64,000 nt of DNA from Paludifilum halophilum (GCF_002245355.1 NZ_NOWF01000005.1:1-64000), one strand, 5' to 3'. Numbered from the stretch's first letter, positions 1-7,723 are shown. The notes: a model not told the origin generated them from the sequence alone. Translations and numbers: made by a program.

Positions 1-2
1 AA

Positions 3-437
3 GTCGGTACGGATATGACCGGGAAGGCCGTTTACACGCGGCAGGTGTTGAAAACCAGCGATCCCGAAACAACACCGACCCTTCACCGTCAGCTATGGAC
101 AGTGGAGCCGGATAGCGACGATGCCGTAGACTATGCCGGAACCTATCGTGCCTATCCGGTTATGACGGTAGAGTTCAAGGATTACACCGACCACTTCGAG
201 ATATCTGACCCGAATACGGGGAACCGGGTGTACGTGGTTTATGATTTTAAGCCGGGGGACGAATTGGAGATCGATAATCGAAAAGGATCTGTTTATATTA
301 ACGGAGTGTTGGCGCTGGATCGAGTCCCACTGGGTGCGGAGCAATGGATTTACTTCCAGAAAGGAGAGAATCCGCTTAATATTGATCCGCTAGGTTCGGC
401 GGAAGTGACCGGAAGGTGGAGGGAGGTGTTTAAATGA
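3..437 (+). CDS. Phage tail component, distal-tail (Dit)-like, 5'-truncated
   Basis: The frame is open to the left edge of the window, so this is the C-terminal part of a longer gene. An ATG at 15 is inside it but is not necessarily the start. The visible 140 or so residues are beta-rich and end in a jelly-roll-like stretch with VYINGVLALDRV and a NPLNI motif. That type of C-terminus is seen in siphovirus distal-tail proteins, which connect the tail tube to the receptor-binding baseplate. The stop overlaps the start of the next gene by four bases, and the next gene is a tail spike/endopeptidase-type protein, which supports a tail-module role. The identification rests on position and a partial sequence, so the exact family is uncertain. 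Confidence 0.6.
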   Translation, partial: VGTDMTGKAVYTRQVLKTSDPETTPTLHRQLWTVEPDSDDAVDYAGTYRAYPVMTVEFKDYTDHFEISDPNTGNRVYVVYDFKPGDELEIDNRKGSVYINGVLALDRVPLGAEQWIYFQKGENPLNIDPLGSAEVTGRWREVFK

Positions 438-2908
438 ATACCACACCAGACATTCATATTTTTGCCTATGGTAGCCCAGAGAATCCGAGGGAGCATCGAG
501 TCGCTACCTTGAGCAATACGCTACCAGGAGCTTGCAAGATCCAAGAGATGAACCTGAAACAACAGATCAATGGGGGCGAAACTCTGACCTTCTCCGTACC
601 CGCTAATCATGAAGAAGCGGGTTTTGTTATGCGTGGGTATTGGGCGGTTTTCAGGGACATGGATGGGACGTACCGTGCCTTTGTTATCCAAGAGGAGACT
701 GAGCGACACGGTCAGGGCGAGATGATTCGTGAGGTCTACTGTGAGGAGTTGGCAGTGGTGGAACTGAATGACGAGGTGGTCACAGATATTCGACCACAAA
801 ACACCAACGCCCGCGATGCACTGAACCGACTCTTAGAGGGGTCTCTGTGGCAATCGGGCACCGTGGATGACCTGGGCACGGGTAGCACAAATTTCTATTA
901 TGAGAGCCGGATGTCGGGAATCAAGAAGATCATCAAGGAATGGGGTGGAGAAATCCGTTTCCGGGTGACAATCGGAGCCGACAATACCATTACCGGGAGA
1001 TACGTGGATATTCTGGTGGAGCGGGGGAGACGGACCGGGAAACGGTTTGAGTACACGAAGGATCTCACCAGCGTCGAACGGATTACCGACATGAAGCCGA
1101 TTAAAACCGCCCTATATGGTCGTGGAAAGGGAGAAGAAACCGACTCCGAGGGATATGGTCGGCGACTGACCTTCGCGGATGTCGAATGGAAAAAGGAAAA
1201 CGGAGATCCCGTTGACAAGCCCATTGGTCAGGAATGGGTGGGAGATCCCGATGCACTGGCTACCTGGGGGCACGTCAACCCAGACGGGACCCGACGACAT
1301 CGGTTTGGAGTGTACGTTAACGAGCAACAGGAGGATGCGGAGGCGCTTCTGCGGGAGACGTGGGAAGAAGTAAAACGCCAACGGCAACCAGAGATTACTT
1401 ATAAAATGGATGTCCTTGATTTGGAACAGGTGAACGCCGGAGAATACCGCCACGAGGCGGTCCGTCTAGGTGATACCGTGGCCGTCATAGATCGCAATTT
1501 TGACTGGGATGTAGAGATCGAGGCACGGGTTTTGGAGATCGACCGTGACTTTATTTCACCGGAAAACACGAAAATCACCCTAGGGAACATCTTGCAGGAT
1601 ATCACCGGAGCGGTTCGAGAGATTCAGGATCGGGTGGAAGAGAAGATTGGGCGGGACGATCCGATTGGATGGTTGCGAGGAATTATTGATGCCGCCCGCT
1701 CGGAGTTCCATTCGCAAAACGGGTACGTTTATATTACGGACGAGGACGGGATTCTAATCACTAACCGTCCAAAGGATAACATCGACAACCCACCAGATAA
1801 AGCAATGCAGCTAAAACACGGAGGCCTTGGCATCGCCGGAAGTCGGAACCCAGACGGAACCTTCAATTGGGAAACCTTCGTCTTGGGTGACCAAGTGATT
1901 GCCGACCGGATCAACAGCGGGCGGATTAGGACCGATGACGTGACCGTAGGTGATGATGCGGGGCAAGTTCGTATCAGTGGTGGCAATGTCACCATCAAGG
2001 GCGGTGGCTTAGAGGTTTATAGCACGCCTGACGCCTCTGACGCTGGCGTAATGATCCGAGGAAACAAGATCACTACAAACTTTATCAAAAACGGGGACTT
2101 TGATACTCGGCCATCGGGAGATGAAAAAGAAGATTGGAGATTCATGGGTGGCGCCCACTACAATTCATCCGAGGGCCGAATTGACATAGATGTTTCTAGT
2201 GACATGGGGCCACAGCATGGCGTAGTGCAGGAATTTCTGGTATTTAACGAACGGGCCACTTTCCAGGCTTTATTCCGCTGTAACATCACGCGTGGCTCGG
2301 CGACCAATCGGGTCCGGTTTTACTGGTTTTTCTACGACAGCGAGACAGGTGGACGGTTTGATGAGTTGGAATATGAGGAAGAGCTAGCATCCTATCAGGA
2401 TTGGCACCTATTAACCCGGACCATCGATTTCCCACCTGGGACGGTAAGAGTTCGGGTCTACGTACAATCGTGGACAGATGGCCAAACCATGGATGATGGT
2501 TTTGAGATCCACTGGGTGCGTGGATACTACGATGAGCTAGTGAGACAGGATCAGCTCCAAGAATACCCGAAGGATCTGCACAGCGTTCAAGCCGCACCGG
2601 AGATCCAACAGTTTCATATCTCGATCAGCGTGACTCAGGATTTAGATACAGGGACGCATAGCGCGGGCACTATGTATTTCCCGCGAACATTTAGCAATCC
2701 TGGCTCATTAGGAAACATAGCCGTCGTCCTGACCGGAGTCGATGGATATTCAGCTTATATCAACTATGGAGCCTATAATATCTCCCGTTCAGGGTTTGAG
2801 CTACGCATAAAACCACGAGGATCAGACATATCAGCAGGGCAGGAGTTAAACCTAAACGGGATCGCATATCGAGTCGGATACCTTGGATCGACTGGAGGGA
2901 GTATTTAG
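434..2908 (+). CDS. Phage minor structural protein / tail-associated endopeptidase-like
   Basis: This 824-residue protein has the N-terminal organisation of prophage tail endopeptidase or minor structural proteins of Gram-positive phages. There is an N-terminal beta region (about 1-120) with YCEELAVVELND, an alpha/beta region through about 390, and a linker with DRVEEKIGRDD. The C-terminal half (about 400-824) is beta-rich and carbohydrate-binding-like, and probably contacts the host surface. It starts at an ATG that overlaps the upstream tail gene (ATGA) and is preceded by GGAGGTG. It is followed without a gap by a small phage protein and then the lysis genes, the usual order of a siphovirus tail-to-lysis module. 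Family-level assignment is good; host-receptor specificity cannot be read from the sequence. Confidence 0.82.
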   Translation: MNTTPDIHIFAYGSPENPREHRVATLSNTLPGACKIQEMNLKQQINGGETLTFSVPANHEEAGFVMRGYWAVFRDMDGTYRAFVIQEETERHGQGEMIREVYCEELAVVELNDEVVTDIRPQNTNARDALNRLLEGSLWQSGTVDDLGTGSTNFYYESRMSGIKKIIKEWGGEIRFRVTIGADNTITGRYVDILVERGRRTGKRFEYTKDLTSVERITDMKPIKTALYGRGKGEETDSEGYGRRLTFADVEWKKENGDPVDKPIGQEWVGDPDALATWGHVNPDGTRRHRFGVYVNEQQEDAEALLRETWEEVKRQRQPEITYKMDVLDLEQVNAGEYRHEAVRLGDTVAVIDRNFDWDVEIEARVLEIDRDFISPENTKITLGNILQDITGAVREIQDRVEEKIGRDDPIGWLRGIIDAARSEFHSQNGYVYITDEDGILITNRPKDNIDNPPDKAMQLKHGGLGIAGSRNPDGTFNWETFVLGDQVIADRINSGRIRTDDVTVGDDAGQVRISGGNVTIKGGGLEVYSTPDASDAGVMIRGNKITTNFIKNGDFDTRPSGDEKEDWRFMGGAHYNSSEGRIDIDVSSDMGPQHGVVQEFLVFNERATFQALFRCNITRGSATNRVRFYWFFYDSETGGRFDELEYEEELASYQDWHLLTRTIDFPPGTVRVRVYVQSWTDGQTMDDGFEIHWVRGYYDELVRQDQLQEYPKDLHSVQAAPEIQQFHISISVTQDLDTGTHSAGTMYFPRTFSNPGSLGNIAVVLTGVDGYSAYINYGAYNISRSGFELRIKPRGSDISAGQELNLNGIAYRVGYLGSTGGSI

Positions 2909-3247
2909 ATGAAGGTTAGAGAATCGAAAATCATAGGTAAGCCTGGTGAGATGAGCGGGCTGGATGTCTCTTTTGACCCCGCCGAATTGACCGTCGAGGT
3001 TTCCGGTGGGGTTTTTGGTGGCGTCCACTATGACCCCGCTGTTTTTCAAGCGGAGCAAACGGACAGCCGGACGAGCATTTTCGTGCGGCTGTTAAGAAAC
3101 GGAGAGGTCTATTTTAAGCAGGTCAAGCAGGGTGAGTTCGACGATGGAGCAACAGACATTCTCCACAACCTGGCGGAGCTTCGCTTTCATTCCGGTGTAG
3201 GGCAGGAGGATGATCGTGATTTTATTCACATTGGTCGTGTAATATGA
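2909..3247 (+). CDS. Small hypothetical phage protein
   Basis: The 112-residue product follows the tail protein directly (stop TAG, then ATG at 2909, with GGAGGG upstream). It has no signal peptide or membrane segment and is rich in charged residues. I do not recognise the family. Its place between the tail spike and the XhlA/holin pair is where many Gram-positive phages encode a small baseplate or tail accessory protein, so a structural role is plausible but only by context. Start choice is secure because the ribosome-binding site lies at the end of the upstream gene. Confidence 0.7.
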   Translation: MKVRESKIIGKPGEMSGLDVSFDPAELTVEVSGGVFGGVHYDPAVFQAEQTDSRTSIFVRLLRNGEVYFKQVKQGEFDDGATDILHNLAELRFHSGVGQEDDRDFIHIGRVI

Positions 3248-3269
3248 ACCCCGAAAAGGAGGTGAAGAA

Positions 3270-3566
3270 TTGGCGGATCAAAACGGGGTTTTTATCCATC
3301 AAAGAGAGATGTTCGACTTGATCCAAGACATGGCAAAGGGGCAACAGCGAATAGAAGCCCGCCTCGACAGTATGGAAACCAATTTCAAGTCATTGGGAAA
3401 AGCCGATGAACGGAGTCGGGAGGCTCTCGATCTGGCCGAGGATGTGGAGAAGGATAACGAACGGTTAAAAAGTCGCGTAAAAAATCTAGAGGATCGTCAG
3501 TGGTGGTTGTGGGGCGCTATCGCCCTATTAGGATTAAAAACTCTCGTTAAAGTCATTGGAGGTTGA
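3270..3566 (+). CDS. xhlA: XhlA-type hemolysin/holin-associated protein
   Basis: This 98-residue protein starts at a TTG preceded by AAAAGGAGGTGA. Residues about 15-75 form a highly charged heptad-type coiled coil, and residues about 77-95 form one C-terminal membrane segment (WWLWGAIALLGLK). That layout is typical of XhlA proteins, which in PBSX-like phages act with the holin in host lysis. The last codons contain the GGAGGT ribosome-binding site of the next gene, so xhlA and the holin are translationally linked. Membrane topology with the coiled coil in the cytoplasm is inferred from the family. Confidence 0.8.
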   Translation: MADQNGVFIHQREMFDLIQDMAKGQQRIEARLDSMETNFKSLGKADERSREALDLAEDVEKDNERLKSRVKNLEDRQWWLWGAIALLGLKTLVKVIGG

Positions 3567-3570
3567 TCGA

Positions 3571-3810
3571 ATGATTGGTATCGACGATGCGGCCCTGGTC
3601 GCCGTTATTACCGGTCTGGTGGAGCTGATTAAAGGTGTAGGGTTTCCAAAGCGTTTCGCCCCTCTGTTGGCCCTTCTATTCGGGCTCGCAGCGGGGTATT
3701 TTTATGTCTCCCCTGATACCCAAGGGATTTTACAGGGGATTGTGATGGGTTTGGCATCGGTTGGCTTGTACAGTGGCCCGAAAAACCTGACACGGAGGGA
3801 TGATAAATGA
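3571..3810 (+). CDS. Phage holin (small two-TM type)
   Basis: The 79-residue product has two hydrophobic segments (about residues 6-22 and 28-70, broken by short polar turns), a charged C-terminal tail ending RRDDK, and lies between XhlA and amidase sequences. These are features of class II-type phage holins, which release endolysin through the membrane. I chose the ATG at 3571 over the in-frame TTG at 3556 because GGAGGT at 3558-3563 is correctly spaced for 3571. The stop overlaps the start of a truncated amidase reading frame (ATGA). The last 51 coding bases are duplicated about 660 bp downstream. Confidence 0.8.
   Translation: MIGIDDAALVAVITGLVELIKGVGFPKRFAPLLALLFGLAAGYFYVSPDTQGILQGIVMGLASVGLYSGPKNLTRRDDK
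3745..3795 (+). repeat. 51-bp direct repeat, copy 1 (holin 3' end)
   Basis: Bases 3745-3795 are identical to 4403-4453, a perfect 51-bp direct repeat 658 bp apart. Copy 1 is the functional 3' end of the holin gene. The interval between the copies holds a truncated amidase start and a 137-codon gene that interrupt the expected holin-amidase order. Confidence 0.95.
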
Positions 3811-3947
3811 GCCTTTATATTTGGTTGGATGCCGGACATGGCGGCCACGATCCGGGGGCCGCCAACAGTGACACCGGTTTGCAGGAAAAAGACGTGGTTT
3901 TGAAGCTGTGCAAATACCTAAAGGAGGCGTTTTATCTTGCTAATTAA
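3807..3947 (+). pseudogene. Truncated N-acetylmuramoyl-L-alanine amidase N-terminus
   Basis: A 46-codon frame begins at an ATG overlapping the holin stop. It encodes the zinc-binding start of an Amidase_3 enzyme: LDAGHGGHDPGA followed by GLQEKDVV, with the first His and the Glu ligand in place. It then runs into a stop (TAA 3945-3947) inside the start of the next gene. An intact amidase is about 230 residues, so more than three quarters is missing, including the second His and the catalytic Glu. The sequence is clearly different from the intact amidase at 4654, so it is a remnant of another allele rather than a simple duplication of that gene. It is most likely non-functional. Confidence 0.85.
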
Positions 3948-4350
3948 GGCAATAGCTACCGAAGAGATACCCAAGAATAGGATGATTTGGCTTGGCGGCG
4001 GAACGCCAGGAGAGGAAGGATATGCCAAAAACATTCATATAAAGCGCGCAAAGCCGGGTGGTGTGCCGGATTTCGTTTCTACGAGGCGAATCGCTCCGGG
4101 TGAGGAAATATTGGTTGAAATCAATGATGATGATATTTGGAAGGTGGAGGCCGCCGATGAGGTTTATGCCGGTACAGTGGTGACAACAGCTGAAGACGGG
4201 AAAGTAAAATTCTTTCAAATCGGAGACGATTGGGATGTTGGAGTTTCCTTGAATTATGCTCTCCCCGGTGAGACGGTTTATGTTTACCGCCGCAAACACG
4301 GCGTTAATCCCTCGTGGGTGAATAAAGTTGACGACGCCATCTCTGGGTAG
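3937..4350 (+). CDS. Hypothetical phage protein (beta-rich, decoration-like)
   Basis: The 137-residue product starts at a TTG preceded by AAAGGAGGCG, which lies within the truncated amidase frame. It has no signal peptide or membrane segment. The sequence alternates short beta-strand-like segments with phrases such as AADEVYAGTVVTT and LPGETVYVY, which resemble small beta-barrel capsid-decoration proteins. I cannot place it in a family with confidence. It sits between the two copies of the 51-bp repeat and looks like cargo of the rearrangement that split the first amidase. Function unknown. Confidence 0.55.
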   Translation: MLIKAIATEEIPKNRMIWLGGGTPGEEGYAKNIHIKRAKPGGVPDFVSTRRIAPGEEILVEINDDDIWKVEAADEVYAGTVVTTAEDGKVKFFQIGDDWDVGVSLNYALPGETVYVYRRKHGVNPSWVNKVDDAISG

Positions 4351-4402
4351 TTTATCCATTTTCATTTTGAAAGGGCGTGAATGAGTGGAAACTAAAGACT
4401 TC

Positions 4403-4477
4403 ATGGGTTTGGCATCGGTTGGCTTGTACAGTGGCCCGAAAAACCTGACACGGGGGAAGAAAAATGGCCAAGTATAG
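4403..4477 (+). pseudogene. Holin 3'-end fragment carrying repeat copy 2
   Basis: Bases 4403-4453 repeat the holin end exactly and in the same coding frame (MGLASVGLYSGPKNLTR), but the protein's N-terminal portion is missing and unrelated sequence precedes it. The frame then runs on to a TAG at 4475-4477, beyond the start of the next gene. A GTG at 4385 could in principle open a 30-codon peptide. It is best read as the scar of an unequal recombination between two phage lysis cassettes. Confidence 0.8.
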
Positions 4478-4652
4478 AAAAAAACCGGTTATCGTTGAGG
4501 CCTACCAAACGGATAAGGTTATGTATATCAACACTCTTGAGGGCGTCCACCGTGCAGACCCTGGTGATTGGATTATCACCGGGGTGGAGGGAGAGCGGTA
4601 TCCCTGCAAGCCGAAGGTTTTTGAAAAAACGTATGAAAGGGTGGAGGAGTAA
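4464..4652 (+). CDS. Small phage protein with PGDWIITGV motif
   Basis: The 62-residue product begins MAKYRKKPV and carries the phrases PGDWIITGV, YPCKP and FEKTYERV. These phrases are shared by a common small protein family of phages and prophages in Bacillota whose function is unknown to me. The start is an ATG after GGGGGAAGAAAA. It ends one base before the amidase ATG, with GGAGGAG of the amidase ribosome-binding site inside its last codons. It therefore lies within the lysis operon. Confidence 0.75.
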   Translation: MAKYRKKPVIVEAYQTDKVMYINTLEGVHRADPGDWIITGVEGERYPCKPKVFEKTYERVEE

Positions 4653-4653
4653 T

Positions 4654-5355
4654 ATGAGCATTCAAGTGGTCGATCCGGGGCACGGGGGATATGATCCGGG
4701 CTGTTCCGGAAACGGACTGGAGGAGAAGGATCTGACGTTGGATATTTCCCGTCGGGTGTGCCAGCATCTAGAGGCAAAATACAAGACAGATGCCAAGATG
4801 ACTCGGCTGAGCGACAAGTACATTTCCCTCCAGGGTCGGTGTGACTTCGCGAACCGGTTGAAGGCCGGTTCTTTTTTGTCGGTCCACATCAACGCTGGCG
4901 GTGGAACCGGGTTTGAGTCGTATGTAGTTCCGAACGCTCATCCTGACAGTGCCGGGTTGCTACAAAAAAACGTACACAAACACATGGGCCCGATCCTGAA
5001 AAAGTACGATCATAGAGATCGGGGCAAGAAAAAGGCAAACTTCCATGTCATCCGGGTTTCCCGGATGAAGGCCTGCCTGGTGGAGATCGGTTTCATTGAC
5101 ACAGACAAGGATGCCAAGTTGCTGAAGTCGGATGCCTTCCTTGACGATGTGGCGGAAGCTCTGGCGGATGCGATTGCGGACACGGAGGGGCTGGAGAAAA
5201 AAGTGACGGAACCAAAGCCGGAGCCCGATCCAGATCCGGAAGATACTTTTTTTCGGGTAGTTGCCGGTTCGTTCCAGAAAAAAGATAATGCTGAACAGCG
5301 GGTAAAGGAATTAGAGGAAAAAGGGTTCGATGCTTTCATTGATGCCAAACACTGA
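4654..5355 (+). CDS. Phage endolysin: N-acetylmuramoyl-L-alanine amidase (Amidase_3) with SPOR-like tail
   Basis: This 233-residue enzyme cleaves the amide between muramic acid and L-alanine in peptidoglycan during phage lysis. The Amidase_3 zinc site is complete: His10 in DPGHGG, Glu24 in GLEEKDL, His78 in FLSVHINAG and catalytic Glu144 in CLVEIGFID. A Pro/Asp/Glu-rich linker (about 184-197) joins it to a short SPOR-like peptidoglycan-binding segment (about 199-233, FFRVVAGSF). That segment is only about half of a full SPOR repeat. I use the ATG at 4654, with GGTGGAGGAG upstream. There is no signal peptide, as expected for a holin-dependent endolysin. A strong terminator follows. Confidence 0.9.
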   Translation: MSIQVVDPGHGGYDPGCSGNGLEEKDLTLDISRRVCQHLEAKYKTDAKMTRLSDKYISLQGRCDFANRLKAGSFLSVHINAGGGTGFESYVVPNAHPDSAGLLQKNVHKHMGPILKKYDHRDRGKKKANFHVIRVSRMKACLVEIGFIDTDKDAKLLKSDAFLDDVAEALADAIADTEGLEKKVTEPKPEPDPDPEDTFFRVVAGSFQKKDNAEQRVKELEEKGFDAFIDAKH

Positions 5356-5363
5356 GATATGAC

Positions 5364-5407
5364 AAACCCCGGGCGGGGTAACCCCTGCCCAGGGTTTTTG
5401 TTTTTTG
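5364..5407 (+). terminator. Intrinsic terminator of the lysis operon
   Basis: A GC-rich inverted repeat (AAACCCCGGGCGGGG, loop TAA, then CCCCTGCCCAGGGTTT) is followed by a T-rich run (TTGTTTTTT). It lies nine bases after the amidase stop and ends the late phage operon. Confidence 0.9.
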
Positions 5408-5480
5408 AATCCAAGGTTCATTCCTCATAGATAGATTGGAAGTGAATGTAAGAAAGAGGGTATCAGCCGGAATGAGTTGT

Positions 5481-5843
5481 GTTTCAATCCCTCATAGGTA
5501 GGTCATAAACCAGGTGGGCGACACCGAAACCGCCCAAGTGGGTGAGTTTCAATCCCTCATAGGTAGATCATAAACGGTTCTCACCACGGGTCAGAACCGG
5601 ATTCGCAGAGGAAGTTTCAATCCCTCATAGGTAGATCATAAACCATGGAGGGTTCAAGGGAAATTTGTCGAACTCTCCAGTTTCAATCCCTCATAGGTAG
5701 ATCATAAACGTCCGCTGTTACCGCGCCTACCGCGTCCGACCAGACTGGTTTCAATCCCTCATAGGTAGATCATAAACGAACAGCACTTGAAAAACTGAAG
5801 AAATGGGGGTTTCGTTTCAATCCCTCATAGGTAGATCATAAAC
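5481..5843 (-). CRISPR. CRISPR array, 6 repeats and 5 spacers
   Basis: Six 30-bp repeats start at 5481, 5546, 5614, 5680, 5748 and 5814, separated by spacers of 35, 38, 36, 38 and 36 bp. On the + strand each repeat begins GTTTCAATCCCTCATAGG and ends ATCATAAAC. Repeats 2-6 are identical and the first differs at one base (GGTCAT for GATCAT). The reverse complement ends in ATTGAAAC, the usual 3' end and crRNA handle, so transcription is probably leftward with the leader to the right of 5843. The variant repeat is then leader-distal, as expected. A further, badly decayed repeat-like stretch is at 5415-5444. No cas gene is in the window, and no spacer matches phage sequence here by eye. The array lies inside the sigK-intervening element. 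Confidence 0.96.
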
Positions 5844-6010
5844 CCCAAAAAGGCCCATAACAGAGCCATTTCTTTTCTACCCATAGGGTACACAAAAATC
5901 GGTTTTTTCTCAACTCATTTTCCCGCTTTTCCTTTTGGAACAAGGGTTTTGGCGGATTTCTAAATGTCGTCGATCCCCGGGGATTTTGACCCTACTGGAC
6001 ATCGACGACC
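5844..6010 (-). promoter_or_regulatory. Probable CRISPR leader with palindromic motif
   Basis: This A/T-rich stretch lies on the leader side inferred from repeat orientation. It contains an inverted repeat, GTCGTCGAT at 5966-5974 against ATCGACGAC at 6001-6009, enclosing a second palindrome ATCCCCGGGGAT at 5973-5984. It has no coding frame of note. A leader role is inferred from position and orientation; the palindromes are seen directly and could be a protein-binding or structured RNA site. Confidence 0.5.
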
Positions 6011-6053
6011 ATTTCGGTATACGAAGTAATATTGTGAAGTCACACGTTGTTTG

Positions 6054-6083
6054 TTGAATATACTCACATGAATCGTATATAAT
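6054..6083 (+). promoter_or_regulatory. Sigma-A-type promoter for a short RNA
   Basis: TTGAAT at 6054-6059 and TATAAT at 6078-6083 are separated by 18 bp. Transcription would start near 6090 and meet an intrinsic terminator at 6129-6166, giving an RNA of about 75 nt with no clear reading frame. Confidence 0.65.
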
Positions 6084-6089
6084 AAAGGG

Positions 6090-6166
6090 CAAGAGAGAAC
6101 AGTCAGGGTTGCCCCACCGTGGGCCTGTAGCCGCTATCGAATGGCAGTTCGTTAGCGGCTTTTAAC
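6090..6166 (+). ncRNA. Putative antitoxin RNA of a type I toxin-antitoxin locus
   Basis: The predicted RNA begins near 6090 and contains a small hairpin (CCCAC/GTGGG around 6114-6124). It ends in AGCCGCTA (6129-6136) paired with TAGCGGCT (6153-6160) followed by TTTAACTT. It runs towards the short membrane-peptide gene on the other strand (6196-6291), whose transcript would read through this sequence. Convergent 3'-overlapping RNAs are the layout of txpA/RatA and bsrG/SR4 in Bacillus subtilis prophages. The promoter and terminator are visible; the antitoxin function is inferred. Confidence 0.5.
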
Positions 6167-6195
6167 TTAACTGAGCCCAATCCAGAGGGTCAACG

Positions 6196-6291
6196 CTACT
6201 TCTTCCGGTGGCGATCCTGCCAGTCCAGGAAGAAGCGAGCAACGGCCACAAGTGCGACAATTAAAGCCGCAATAGCTTGAAGCCATTCCAT
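6196..6291 (-). CDS. Short membrane peptide, putative type I toxin (holin-like)
   Basis: The 31-residue peptide starts MEWLQAIAALIV, has one hydrophobic segment (about 4-22), and ends in a charged tail, WQDRHRKK. GGGGGTGAGG is seven bases before the ATG. The promoter would be an extended -10 (TGGTAGAAT, reverse strand at about 6362-6370). Its size, single membrane span, basic tail, prophage location and the convergent short RNA downstream all match type I toxins such as TxpA and BsrG. No sequence match to a named toxin could be checked. It could alternatively be a holin-like accessory peptide. Confidence 0.55.
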   Translation of the reverse strand: MEWLQAIAALIVALVAVARFFLDWQDRHRKK

Positions 6292-6392
6292 ACGCCTCAC
6301 CCCCTTTACCGTAAACTCGGCCCGGGAGGTGAGGCTTTTCATTCTCTTTTACCCTACAATGATTCTACCATTTAAGAATAGAACGAATAGAA

Positions 6393-6418
6393 AAAAGCCG
6401 GCGGTTGACCGGCTTTTA
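6393..6418 (-). terminator. Terminator of the glycosyltransferase gene (bidirectional)
   Basis: AAAAGCCGG at 6393-6401 pairs with CCGGCTTTT at 6409-6417 around a 7-base loop. On the reverse strand it follows the stop of the glycosyltransferase and continues in T residues. Confidence 0.8.
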
Positions 6419-7723
6419 TTATGCGATATATTCCTGTGCAGGTCCTGTATGGTCTTCATCATACCGGGCCAGGCGGGTTCGGGAACCGCTGTCCTTCAGG
6501 ATGATCCATAGACCCGCCAAAGTTCCCCAGAAACGGACCAGGGCAAGAAATGGTTGATAGACGAGGGAAAACAGCGGGAGCAGATACCAATAGTTGACCC
6601 CTTGCCTGGAGTAGGCGACCAGGGAAACGATCGCCATGATCATACCTGTCACGATAACATGGACGGCTGATAATAAACCAAAGGACCATATCATTTCTTC
6701 TATTGAATCCCCCGAGATAAGAAAAGCACCCACCGCCTTTACGGCAATTCCGACAAAAGCCTGGTAAGTCTGGACAACTTTCAGCGGTAGCCCGATAAGT
6801 CCAACAAGCCCGCGTCGTCCGAAACGTTGGTCTCCAATCTGTTTCCGATGAACGAACAAACAGATAATTCCGTAAAGCATCCAGATATACCGTTGTTTGG
6901 CCAGAACCTTGGTTTTTCGAGGGGCATCGGTGAAGCTGATTGCCCGCTGATTGACAGCCACGCGTCCCATCTTATGCATTTTTAGTGTAATCTCCATATC
7001 TTCACTGATATTCGGGTTCGTATGGTATCCGCCGACGGCTTTTAATGCATCCAATTGGAAAGCCGACATCGCCCCGGAGCAACACAGAACGCTGTCATAA
7101 ACCACTTGGCTCCGACGGTCCAGTTCCATCGCGAAAAAGTATTCGATCGCCTGAAGCCGTTCCAGTGTTGTGGTAGGATTCGTGATCCGAACATTGCAGC
7201 AGGTTGCCACGGCCTTACCTTGTACGATCGGTGTAACGGCTTCCTCCAAGGCGGTGGGTGTTCCGAGTTGGGTGTCTGCGTCCAGGCGGACCACTATCGG
7301 TTTTTTTGCAAGAGAGATTCCATGGTTCATTGCTTCACTGACGGCACAATGACCACGCCGTGTGAGGATTGACGCCGCTCGTACTTCCGGGTATTTCTTT
7401 TCTAGATGCCGTAGCACGTCCATCGTGTTGTCGGTACTGTTGTTTTCGACAACGATGATTTCGAGAGGATAGGAAATAGATTGATTCAATATAGACTGAA
7501 CAGCTTCCTCAATCGTTTCCTCTTCGTTATGACAGGGGAGAATCACCGAAACTCCCGCGTCAACGATCGGTATGTACCGTTTCTTCTTCCGTTGTTCGGC
7601 CAGGCCGCTGGTCAGAACGGATAACGGCCGGAATACGAACCAAAAGAGGGAGAATGCCACAAAAAATAATAAAGACGCCGTTTCTAAGGTAGACCAAACC
7701 AATTGCCATCCGTGTTCTTTCAT
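6419..7723 (-). CDS. Membrane glycosyltransferase family 2 (poly-GlcNAc/hyaluronan synthase-like)
   Basis: This 434-residue protein is an inner-membrane processive-type GT2 enzyme. One membrane segment near residues 13-33 is followed by the GT-A domain: VSVILPCHNEEET (58-70), the metal-binding DAD (148-150), the acceptor ED (241-242) and a QRYIW motif (277-281) in the place of the Q/RxxRW of processive synthases. Three or four membrane segments follow (about 282-295, 325-345, 350-370, 385-420). A polysaccharide product such as a GlcNAc polymer is likely from the family, but the sugar cannot be read from sequence. It is monocistronic, lies within the sigK-intervening element, and may be a surface-modifying cargo gene. 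Confidence 0.82.
   Translation of the reverse strand: MKEHGWQLVWSTLETASLLFFVAFSLFWFVFRPLSVLTSGLAEQRKKKRYIPIVDAGVSVILPCHNEEETIEEAVQSILNQSISYPLEIIVVENNSTDNTMDVLRHLEKKYPEVRAASILTRRGHCAVSEAMNHGISLAKKPIVVRLDADTQLGTPTALEEAVTPIVQGKAVATCCNVRITNPTTTLERLQAIEYFFAMELDRRSQVVYDSVLCCSGAMSAFQLDALKAVGGYHTNPNISEDMEITLKMHKMGRVAVNQRAISFTDAPRKTKVLAKQRYIWMLYGIICLFVHRKQIGDQRFGRRGLVGLIGLPLKVVQTYQAFVGIAVKAVGAFLISGDSIEEMIWSFGLLSAVHVIVTGMIMAIVSLVAYSRQGVNYWYLLPLFSLVYQPFLALVRFWGTLAGLWIILKDSGSRTRLARYDEDHTGPAQEYIA

Noticed and set aside
5481-5843. CRISPR repeats read as transcribed on the + strand
   Set aside because: The repeat's ATTGAAAC end lies on the reverse complement, and the variant repeat would then be next to the leader, which is unusual.
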